Below are positions 12,601 through 23,156 of a stretch of DNA of 64,000 bases, in pieces. Made by a program: the position numbers and the translations under genes. The first letter of the stretch is position 1. Every line of letters begins with the position of its first letter. The notes beneath the pieces are model-generated. The model was not told where the DNA came from, ran no database searches, and saw only the letters and a program-made list of their open reading frames with translations. This DNA is from Rattus norvegicus (taxonomy: Eukaryota > Chordata > Mammalia > Rodentia > Muridae). Location: positions 158,318,476-158,382,475 of the forward strand of contig NC_086021.1 in NCBI RefSeq assembly GCF_036323735.1, in the 5' to 3' direction.

Positions 12601-13769
12601 AGAGTCAGCTCCAACAAAATACCACATGCCCTCTTTTCAGGCATCTTCCAAAAAAAAAAAAGCCCACCAGGTGTCTGTTCTCAGCAAAAGATCCTTCCAC
12701 ATGTCAGCTTCAGCAAAATATCCTCTCATAAGGCAGTCTTCAGAAAAATAACACATGATACAACTGAGTCTACAAAGAAACCAGATATTTCCACTTCATT
12801 CAAAGGATAGTCACCTGAGTAACTACCAGCTCTTTCAAGGAGTTGTATGCAATTATGTCCTAATTGCACATGTCCTTTCAGTCTCTGGTAAGAACTAGAG
12901 TATATAGATGGGAAGAGAGTGGAAATGGGTTCCATCTACATAACGTGGGAAAGTTATCATCCATGCTGGGTGCAGACCTTGCAGTCAAAGTTCTATCTAT
13001 AACCCCCTTACCCTATAAGCATAAGAACTTAATTGATTTCCTAAGGTGAACTTTGATGAAATCATGACTCAATTTTCCACAAGGACTGTATGTAGAAGGA
13101 GGGCTAGACCTCATTTGTGTATCCTTTGGTGAAAGACTTTCAACAACATCTTGTTGAAACATGGAATTTGGAGTAAACTGAATCTTGATCATATTCTTGA
13201 TCATATTTGGCTTCAGAGTAAACTTATTCTTATCCCCTTTGATGTGAGAATTGCATGGCTACATCAACATTGCTTGTCCAGAATAAGAATAGTTTTTCTG
13301 GCTTGCATACTTGCAAACAATCTAAGAAAAGAAAACCAAATAGTTCATATATTTAAAGCAGAATGACTAGAAAAAAAGAGAGTAGACAATGAGCAAGGTG
13401 CCTATAGTCATAGTACATTAATAAGCATAGCTCAGGGTATCCTTTTCCAAGTTAGTACTTAAGCAAAGATCCCATGTACACAAAGTTCTTATCTTTCCTT
13501 TCAGGATGTGATATCACACAGCCTACCCTTCAACAGTTGTCTTTTTAATATATCATTCCTCTATCATTGCAACTGCATTTTCAATGGGGAGGCAGGATAC
13601 TTTGAAAGATATGTATTTTTGAGTTCACTGTAGGAGATCCATGGAAGGCCAAATAGGAAAATAAAAAGTCACCAAAGAATCTCACAATCCAAGGGATTCC
13701 AGACACTATTGTATAGACTGGTACTTATTGAAAGTACTCAATAGTTAGTCATATCATAATTAATAGTTC
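12601..13769. other. Unique DNA with degenerate short internal repeats
   Basis: Variants of CAGCTCCAACAAAATACC recur at 12606, 12708 and 12734 (see findings). No gene recognised. Confidence 0.5.
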
Positions 13770-14060
13770 TTTGTAGCCTGCTTTTTTCTACTCAGCATAT
13801 TATGCTTTTCCCTTTTATCAGTAAAAAAATTTCTATAATATTTTAATTTTTACTATTACTTTCCTGCTGATTTTAACAAAATTCATTTATCCTCCAGTAA
13901 GTAAATATCATTTGAATTGTTTCCAGTTTTTCTCCATTATAAATTATGTCATAATTATTATCTGTCCAGAGAAGCTTTCTGCATATAATACCCATAATCA
14001 ATAATAATTTTCATGACAGTACCAGATGCATTCATGGGAATAAAATGTGTTTGGATCATC
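13770..14060 (-). mobile_element. Probable ancient LINE-1/HAL1 remnant
   Basis: TTGAATTGTTTCCAGTTTTT followed by CTCCATTATAAATTATGTCA recalls reversed old L1/HAL1 ORF2 ends (a 'gaattgtttccagtttt...attataaat' pattern). Highly degraded, AT-rich. Confidence 0.4.
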
Positions 14061-14279
14061 TTGTCCAGTTCTGCAGCAAGACTTTTCTTGCTCTCCACTT
14101 TCCGTAGTGTATCTAACATTAAAGCGTGAGTGATCTCAGACTAAACAAGTTATAGGATATTTCAAGAATGTAGCAGGAAATGTGAATAATCTTTAAGTAA
14201 TTTATATCTGAATGTCAATCCTTCTGCACAGATTGCTAGCTAAGAACTTTAGCCAACACCTCTGAAGTGTGTTTTTTTC

Positions 14280-14395
14280 TCAAATGTAAAACATGTAAAA
14301 ATTCTTACCTTGTTACATTGCCAAGCAGATTAAGGGATTAAGCAAGACTTAACAAGTGCTAGGCTCATAATAGTCCCACTGTTATTGTCATGAAT
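14280..14395 (+). mobile_element. Probable MIR SINE
   Basis: TTAAGGGATTAAGCAAGAC and AACAAGTGCTAGGCTCATAATAG resemble the 3' half of MIR. Ancient and diverged. Confidence 0.45.
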
Positions 14396-16585
14396 ATTGC
14401 TGTAATCAAGCAGAGCAATGAATCAGATTAGAGGCTGCAATCTTCCCCTGTCTTTGGATCTCAAACCTCTTCCTAATGCAAGTATGCTTACTGATGTTAT
14501 GGCTGTAGCCTCCACAGTTTTTCATAACTTCTCCTGGAAGAAATGAATTTATTATAGGGATACAGCAAACATTATTAGCTAAAACATACATGAGAAAACA
14601 GTGTATGGCAGTGAAGAAAGTATGTTGCACGAAATTTTTCTTGTGGGTCCATCCCTGCTGAGAGTCTCCAAGGACCTTGGCCAGCATGTACTGGAAAGTA
14701 ACTCTCTACCAGGCCCATAGACTGTAAAGTATAGACAGCTCCCATGGCTGTGTGATAATAAAGCATACTGATTACCCTTATTCAAGAGAATGTCATCGAG
14801 TATATCGTATAGTAACTGGCAATCAGAGTTAGGCCATGTTCAGTAAACCAGCAAAAGCAAACCTGTCATCACCAACAGCGTGTGCTTCTCTATGAGAGAG
14901 CCCTTGTTTAGTTTCTCATATCTCATATATTTCTATGGCTAGCTACTCTTTTCTTAGATCAGCAGTATGCTGAAATCCAGTGGCTTAGGGCATGGCACTG
15001 GAGACATACCTAGGAGTTTGTTGTTTATTGATAAGTGGCAGACCATCTGTGCGGCTGAGACCATCATCATGGCACAATCGTTAAAGGTAAAGAGTAGAAT
15101 AGTGTGGGATTAGGGTTTGTGATGGTATAATAGAGTATGTTACTTGTACTGATAAAAATGGAAGTTCAAGTGTCCTGAAGGTGGTAAGGGCTAACCCTAA
15201 TGATTTGAGGTATGATTCCATAGGTAGAAGGAACCAATGTCCCCAAATTGTCCCCTGACTTCCACACATGTGCCATGGTATATTCCTGATCCCTCTCAAA
15301 TAAGCAAATGAATAGTGTCACAAAGATTTTAAAGAAGTAAATGGGAGATTAGTTTTCCTAGAAGCTTCTGTTCTGTTTGTATGGATAGAAAGGGAACTTT
15401 TAGCTATTCCCTCTCTTGAAAAAATATTATCTCTATCAAAAGCCTTACTGCAAAGAGGCTCACACAGTTCTGAGACTAAGATACTGCAACATCTTCAATC
15501 ATAAAGCTGAAGGCCAGAATTTCAGGGTATAAGCTGTAGTTAAGATCCCATATCTAAAGCTATAAGAACCTTGTTCTAGATCAAAGGAAGAAGAAAGAGG
15601 ATTCTCATGCTCTCAAACTGGTTCTATTCTGGCTTCTAATGGGTTGGGTGGGCCCAATCCCATTAAGAAGAATAATATACTTCATACAGATCATCAACTT
15701 AAATATTTATCTGATCACAAACCAATCTCATTGTTATGATCCTTACAATATTTAAACAAATAGCTGAGTGACCTGTGGCTCAGTCAAATTAATACATAAA
15801 ATTACCACCACATATCTACTACATTTTCAGTTTGGCATCCATATACACTTCTTAAGACTATACTCTCCCTATTCCTCCCTCTTAAACAACAATTAATGTA
15901 CAAATGAAAATAATACAAGGTCATACTTCTGCCTGCTATGTATGACTCATATCAGCTGTCATACATTATGCCACAAAAGCACCAGTTTCTCCCTAGAGGG
16001 GGTAAAACTTAAAGCCTTTGAGTGGAAATTATACTTCTTGATAACACAAAATTATACTCTAAAGTTAGCATCTCTTAAATTATACTTTAAAGAGAGTCAG
16101 GATATCTTATTATGAGATAAAGGAACAAAAGCAGCAAGGAAACAAAGCTATTTTCTGAACATGCTACCAACATGCACATCCACACATATGTAAATATGAA
16201 TAAATACATCCACTCAAATGGATCAATGAAAACATATATTCTCATGACAATCACATCTCTCATTCTGACTTGGTCATGTGATGGCACTCATATTTATAAA
16301 AAAAACATCCTCCCATATTCACTTGTGAACCTCTTGACTTTCATGGTCTTTCAGGTAGAATGGTCAAAATCAGCTCTTTGGGGAAAAAGACTATTGTTGG
16401 TCCTGCCTGTACTGGGTAGTATTCACTTACTGTAGACACAAGACATGATAATAGTAAAAGATGTTTAGTAGAACTCTACTTCATACATACTCTATTTTAT
16501 CTCAGAAATCCATTTTTTCCTGTATCTGTAGGACCAGTGCCACAGCCAGAACTGTAACTGAAATTGTCTTTGATAATTAAGATAG
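14396..16585. other. Unique DNA, no gene seen
   Basis: Only short frames (up to 93 codons, 14406-14687 minus) with no domain; composition AT-rich. Confidence 0.55.
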
Positions 16586-16590
16586 ATGAG

Positions 16591-16973
16591 TGTCTTAGCT
16601 GGGGTTTCTATTTCTGATTAAACATCATGACTAAGAAGCAAGTTGGGGAGGAAAGGGTTTATTCAGCTTATATCCACATTGCTGTTCATCACCACAGGAA
16701 GTCAGGACTGGAACTCAAGCAGGTCAGGAAGCAGGACCTGATGCAGAGGCCATGGAGAGATATTACTTACTGGCTTGCTTCCCCTATCTTGCTCAGCTTG
16801 CTTTCTTACAGAAACCAAGACTACCAGCACAGGGATAGTGTCCTCCCACCTTGATCACTAGTTGAGAAAATGCCTTACAGTTGAGTCTCATGGAGGCATT
16901 TCCTCAGCTGAGGCTCCTTTCTCTGAGATAACTCCAGCTCATGTCAGGTTGACACACAAAACCAGCCAGTACA
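16591..16973 (-). mobile_element. Rodent solo LTR, family A, with 5-bp target duplication
   Basis: On the plus strand it runs TGTCTTAGCTGGGG to CAGCCAGTACA, flanked by ATGAG at 16586-16590 and 16974-16978. In the sense (minus) direction it reads TGTACTGGCTGG... with a Lys-rich-looking GTTGACACACAAAACCAGCC end complement. TG...CA ends plus an exact 5-bp duplication support LTR status. I remember this as a common rodent repeat (MaLR or RMER1 group), name unsure. Confidence 0.85.
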
Positions 16974-17085
16974 ATGAGGATATCTAAAGTGTTTTGAGTG
17001 AACATATTATGTCTCTAGGTAGGAGGATTCATCTTTTAAAAAGTAAGACCTTTGGGGAGCTAAAGTATCAAATAATGGGAGCAGG

Positions 17086-17096
17086 ATGAAAAGAAA

Positions 17097-17144
<48 letters not shown>

Positions 17145-17240
17145 AGGAGGAGGAGAGAGGAGAGGAAAGGAGAGGAGAGGAGAAGAAAGGAAAGAAAAGG
17201 ATGGGAAAGAAAGGAAGGAAAGAAAAAGGAAGGATTCCTT
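17086..17240 (+). repeat. (GA)n and GGAA-rich purine tract
   Basis: Perfect GA run at 17100-17140 grading into GGAGAGGA and AAGGAAAG arrays. The plus strand is almost pure purine over about 150 bp. Confidence 0.95.
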
Positions 17241-17311
17241 ATTTTGGACCCATAGAGGTGATACTGAAATATTGCTTACATCATTCCTAAGTTTATCCAT
17301 CTTCAAATTAA

Positions 17312-17337
17312 ATAGATAGATAGATAGATAGATAGAT

Positions 17338-17397
<60 letters not shown>

Positions 17398-17421
17398 CAG
17401 ATAGACAGACAGACAGACAGA
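17312..17421 (+). repeat. (GATA)n followed by (GACA)n
   Basis: GATA units from 17312 to 17397 with one interruption (GATGATA near 17336), then ATAC, then GACA units 17404-17421. The GATA/GACA pairing is typical of Bkm-type satellites. Confidence 0.95.
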
Positions 17422-17889
17422 GTCATCTAAGAGATGTTTATTCAAAGCAAGGACACCTTCTGGACTACCACCCAGTTGTGACAATGACTGTGTCTTCAAA
17501 GGCAATCCCTTTTTCTTTCAAACCAGTTCTTCAGAAGGGTAAAAATAGGTGTAGAGTAGGGCAGGCAAAGCAGTTCTAACAGGAGTAAGAGCCATGAAAA
17601 TTTGGTTCATATTTCAAGTCACACATGTGATTCTGTGCCTGTAAGACTTCAATTTCACATTTAGCACTTCCTCTGGTGATGGACTGCTGTTATGCATGGC
17701 CAGATTTATGACCCAGGGTGTCAGGCATCCACTTTTCCACTAACTTGAGGGACCACACTTTGTATTAATGGTTCACTTTACAAGATCTAGGAATATCTAA
17801 GAAAAACGTTTCTGAATATATATCTATAAAGGAGTTCTAGATTAGGTTGAGGAGGGGAGAACCAACTACCATGGATAGCATCATTTTAT

Positions 17890-18095
17890 TTCCTTAGTTC
17901 CAAGTCAGTATAAAAAGAGAAAGCAAGCTAAGCACTGGCATTAATGTAGCTCTTTCCCTAAATGCTGATCCAATATACCAGCCTTCCTCATACTGTCACT
18001 GCCATGACTCCCCTGCCAGCTTGACTGTACCATCAAACTATGAGCCAAAATGACACTCTAAATTGCTTTTCTGGGTATTTTGTTAAGAGAAAAGA
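17890..18095 (+). mobile_element. Rodent LTR-like 3' fragment
   Basis: GAAAGCAAGCTAAGCACTGG, CCATGACTCCCCTGCCAGC, CTATGAGCCAAAATGACACTC and GGGTATTTTGTTAAGAG resemble the 3' part of a common rodent LTR (typically '...gagccaaaataaaccctt...ttgcttttgtcagggtatttt'). Family name unsure. Confidence 0.5.
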
Positions 18096-21000
18096 AATTA
18101 CTTCAAAACTAAATGTTAAATATTTTTCAAGATACAATTTCAGACCCCAAACTATATCTCAAAAGCAAACCAGTTGTCTTCAGAGTACAGCAACCTTTTT
18201 CTATTTACCTTTAGAAACATAAAAGGACTCCAGATAACTTTTTTAACAGTGCCACTTTAAGCAGTACTGGATCCTCTGAGTCTATAGACCAAATTGAAGG
18301 GAGCTTATACAGAAGCCTGAGCTTGCTACATGGCGTTTTCTTATTCTGAGACCTAGTCAAAATCATATGCTTTGAGGGTCATCAGATAAATGATCATCAG
18401 TTCCAAACTCAGATGAGTAACGTGTTACTCTAAAATCCCATGAGAGATTGAACTACTTGTCTGGATGTAGGAAGGATCATACACACAACCATTGCCTTTG
18501 ACCATAGAAGGACTATCTGAATATGTGATATACTATCATCTCTATGTTTCCCCATGATAGGTGATAGAATGCCTATCAAATTTCTTAGCATTCAAATTTT
18601 ACCATATGACTTGAAAATGTACAGTCAATAAGTTTGGAATATTTGGCATTTGTTATCACTATTTCTGGTCATCACAGTGTCATCACTGTGAAAGAACAGT
18701 GTAATGTTTGTGGAAGAGACCAGCAATATGTACCACACGACTAAATGAAGGGACAGGCCTATAGGTCTAATGTGCTTGAGCTAAAACAGTGTAAGTATAC
18801 TGTTGACTTTGACAATTGAAAAAAAACTACTCCTGGCAAAGCTAATGAAAATGTATGTAGAAAATGGTACTGGACTGATCAACAGCAACGTATAAGGAAT
18901 GAGGGGATGTGGTAATGAGTTTAAGCAATAAAGCCAGCTTCAGTACAGTAACTTAGTTTGTTGTCAGAACCTGGTTAATCTTACGCTGTTCTGTTATTCC
19001 TTCAAGTACTTATGTCTTCTGCCCAGGAAAAATCAGTAAGGAAAAAAGATGTGGTGTAATTAATTACTCATTTATTGTTCAAGTCCCTGGCGATTGCACT
19101 AATCCCTAGCATTCTTCCAGGAAAATGCATGCTTGATAGTTGATAGTTTACTATCCTCTACTTAGTGACTTCCATGTTTTTTCTCTACAATGTAGAGATA
19201 ATATATATATGTATATATATATATATATATAGGCTCCTATCAATAATAAATCTCATCAGATTAATTTGAATATGGCTTAGGCATAAAATAGGAGGTGGAA
19301 AACCCAGGAACCAGCTGTGGTAGATTGACCAGGAAAGATTTGACAAGACAGATGCTTGGTACGTGAGCACAGGTAACAAGCCTTATTGCAGAATGTGGAT
19401 TAGAATAAATGAGTAATTTTAAATTGTGATCTAGTCAGAGAAGAACCTAGATATAGGGCCAAGATATTGGTAAATATATTTTGAGTCTGAGACGTCATTC
19501 TGGGAGCATAGGGCTGGGAATAAAAAAACAGACCTAACTTTTATACCACAATGATAGCCATTATACCACATTCAGAGAACTAACATGGGAGTTGTGGAAG
19601 CTACTGGGTATGTCTATTACAATGGACAATTCAGAACAGGACAAGCAACTATGGGAGGATGGGTATGTTTGAACATACTCTGGGTCCACTATATCAAATA
19701 TTTATTCATAATCAGGTCCCTTTATCTGACTCATGAGTCATGCGTCATTCTTGAGTTAATATCAGCTTACCTCCATGGTAAAAGAACCATTCCCCAGTCA
19801 ATATAATTATGTTGATAAAGGAGACCTACATCCATTTAAGGACAGCTATGAGAAATATTAACAGGACAAATTTCTGTTACTGTATTGTAGTAGTCATGCT
19901 CACACTGTGTTTGATGATCAAGTGCTAGCCATTGGCCTCAACACACTGTTCCCAATTACTCTCATTGGATTTAGGTTTCCCACCTGAGGGGCTTTAGTTT
20001 CTAATTCATGGGACATCATTTAGAGGCTAGTAATTACAACTCCCCTGTAAGACTGCCAAAGATCTCCTCACAAAATTATGTCCCACAGTCATGAGGAAAG
20101 GTATTTTTCTGGGAGTTTGCCATCAATCTTGGATAATAAATCTCATCCCAAGCGCCCTCTGCTGAACAGACAGATTTGCAGATTTGTGCACTGCTGACTA
20201 AAGTGTAGATTCTTACCAGCCAGGAAATGGACTTTTGTTAGCTGCTCTAATTCTTAACTTTAAACTTCCCTGTGGATTTCTTCCAAAGTATCATATTGCT
20301 AGAATTACATCAATTCAATTTCATAAAACTCAAATTCAGACTGGTACATACTTCAAACTAATGCTTTGGATAACATTTCTAAAATGAAAATATCATCTCA
20401 AATCTCCTCTCAGTTGAGGACTAGAGGTGAAATTTAAACAAGCTATTGGTGTTTTAACCCATTTTTCTGAAAATCAAGCAACTGTTTATCTGCTGCTCAC
20501 ACCCTCTCAGTCCACAATTTTATTATAATTGTACAGGTTGAAGGTAATTTTCATGGCCCATCCTGGGGAAAAGTTCTAAACTCTCCATAGCCTTAGAGCT
20601 TTCTCCAAAGTTGAAGAAAGTCCTTAGTCCACCTAGAAGTGAATCTTAGCAGGTTAGGTTAAGAGACATTGTAAAGTGATAGGTTGGTAGTACTAAATGT
20701 CTCTAAGGTACTGGTTGCCAAAGCTACTAACAGCCAGGGGGTAAATGTCCAATCTCCACTTCATAGTGACAGATCTTAAATGAGTTCTATAAGACTCCTC
20801 ATCAGGTCCTTGGCAAACACAGAAAATCACTTCAGTAAGGAGATGTTCTTTCCCCCTTTAACTTCCTAGGATTATTTCCTTAAATGAAACACCTGATTAA
20901 CAGAGAAGCATTATACTCAGAAATCTGAGATCTGAGCTTACTCACTATGTATGGAAATATGTAAACCAGCATGTGTGGTTATCTAAATACTGAAGTGATA

Positions 21001-22322
21001 TGTTACATGTGTGCTGGGATAGACAAAAGTTGGACATTCTCACAATGAGGAGGTTATTCTTCTGACACTGAGTTGATTTTATTAGCTAACTTTTCCTTCT
21101 GTTTTCAATCATTTATGGGTTACTTACACTACAAAATTCCATAGTGAGCACTGTGAGAGGTAGAGAGGACAAACAAATCTTATGTTTAGCACATGCTGTA
21201 CTTTTGAATAGATACAATAAAAGCACAGGACTGTGAACAGAGGTAATTTCGTACTTGGGTCAAGAGTTCAGAACAAATAAACAGTCCTTTAAAAATGTAG
21301 AGAAGCAAAATATTAATGGCAGGCAGTGTATTGAAGAGATATCATAAAACATGTTCAAGTTGAATTTAACTCTGAGGAATGTCTAAGTTACTAACCAATG
21401 CTAAGATACATCAATGTTATAATGGTAAAGAATGGTCTTCCACCCCAAATGAAAGATTTAGAGTCTGCCTGTTCTATCCATTGTCACCTCTCAAGGGTGT
21501 GCAATGAGATAGATATATAACATGTAAAACCAGGACCCATCCTAACAATGGTGAAGTATAAGAAATAAAGGAAGAATTCATCATTCTTACAGCTGAATGT
21601 TCCAACATCACATCCTTTGAATTGTATCCCAATTCACTTTTCTATAGTACTATCTTTTGAAAAACCTGAAAGCCTTATAGACAAAGAAAAAAATCATACT
21701 TTTCAAGTTCTGTTTTTAATAGTAAGTGTGATATGCAAACAAATTCTGTTAGGCTTTATTAGACAGGTGCACATGAAACATTGGGAGAAAACAGTGGATT
21801 TGCTACTAAAGAACAGCAGAAGGCACACAATATCTGTTTACCACTGTCTCTGAAATACAGCGATCTTGTGACAGATCAGCATGACCTTGTTTTGGCTGGA
21901 AAGAAGAAAGAAAAGGCAAAGATGTGAAGGAATGAATTGCTTTCAAAACAGGCTTTCACAGATGGCTGGGAGAAGCTTACTGGGAAGTGGGGATGAGGGG
22001 AAATCTTGGCAAGTATGTTGTCTGGATTGTTGGATAAATTTTACTAATAGCATGTTTCTATATACGAAGGACTTTGTACTCAGCTTTCTCCTCCTAAACT
22101 CTTATTTTGGTTTTGTAATTTTAGAAGATATAGAACCCAGATTGTAATCAATGTATGAGATAACTAATCTGGGGGTAATTGAATGATGTAAAAAAATGCT
22201 GATGTAAGTAACTACAAGGAAGAGTGGAATCTGTAAGATAAGAGGCAAAAAGATCTGAACGTATCATATGTATTGTTAATAAAGTTACTTCCTGTGGGAG
22301 TACAGGAGAAAGATCTGAAATT

Positions 22323-22324
<2 letters not shown>
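18096..22324. other. Unique AT-rich DNA
   Basis: No repeat family or exon recognised except the TA run at 19199-19231. Small hairpins at 18415-18430 and 18672-18691. Confidence 0.55.
19199..19231 (+). repeat. (TA)n
   Basis: Alternating TA with one GTA interruption. Confidence 0.9.

Positions 22325-22375
<51 letters not shown>
22325..22375 (+). repeat. (TG)n, about 25 units
   Basis: Uninterrupted TG run, 39 bp left of the L1 copy 1 target duplication. Potentially Z-forming. Confidence 0.97.
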
Positions 22376-22378
<3 letters not shown>

Positions 22379-22413
22379 GCAACTGAACAATTAAGTAAAT
22401 TGCTGAAGAATCT

Positions 22414-22428
22414 GGGAGCCATCTTTAT
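22414..22428. repeat. Target-site duplication, left arm, L1 copy 1
   Basis: GGGAGCCATCTTTAT, identical to 27636-27650. It sits directly before the T-rich tail of the minus-strand L1, as expected for target-primed reverse transcription. Confidence 0.93.
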
Positions 22429-23156
22429 TTTTTTTTATTTTTTTTTTATTATCTTGAGTATTTCTTATATACATTTCAAGTGTTATTCCCTTTCCCGGTT
22501 TCCGGACAGACATCACCCTCCCCCCTCCCCTTCCTTGTGGGTGTTCCCCTCCCAACCCTCCCCCCATTGCCGCCCTCCCCCCATAGACTAGTTCACTGGG
22601 GGTTCAGTCTTAGCAGGACCCAGGGCTTCCCCTTCCACTGGTGCTCTTACTAGGATATTCATTGCTACATATGTGGTCAGAGTCCAGGGTCAGTCCATGT
22701 ATAGTCTTTAGGTAGTGGCTTAGTCCCTGGAAGCTCTGGTTGCTTGACATTGTTGTACTTTTGGGGTCTCGAGCACCTTCAAGCTCTTCCAGTTCTTTCT
22801 CTGATTCCTTCAACGGGGGACCTATTCTCAGTTCGGTGGTTTGCTGCTGGCATTCGCCTCTGTATTTGCTGTATTCTGGCTGTGTCTCTCAGGAGCGATC
22901 TACATCCGGCTCCTGTCGGTCTGCACTTCTTTGCTTCATCCATCTTGTCTAATTGGGTGGCTGTATATGTATGGGCCACCTGTGGGGCAGGCTCTGAATG
23001 GGTGTTCCTTCAGTCTCTGTTTTAATCTTTGCCTCTCCCTTCCCTGCCAAGGGTATTCTTTTTCCTCATTTAAAGAAGGAGTGAAGCATTCACATTTTGA
23101 TCATCCGTCTTGAGTTTCCTTTGTTCTAGGGATCTAGGGTAATTTAAGCATTTGGG

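Noticed and set aside
9679..13366. Cluster of 60-87-codon frames
   Set aside because: Overlapping on both strands, no domains, typical of chance frames in AT-rich DNA.
17312..17421. CRISPR-like regular array
   Set aside because: Simple tetranucleotide repeat without spacers; eukaryotic DNA.
17007..17505. 139-codon minus-strand frame rich in Ser, Leu, Ile, Tyr
   Set aside because: Translation of the GA and GATA microsatellites.
22610..23113. Several 66-93-codon frames repeated at 30983-31486 and 53692-54065
   Set aside because: They recur because the L1 3' UTR recurs; not genes.
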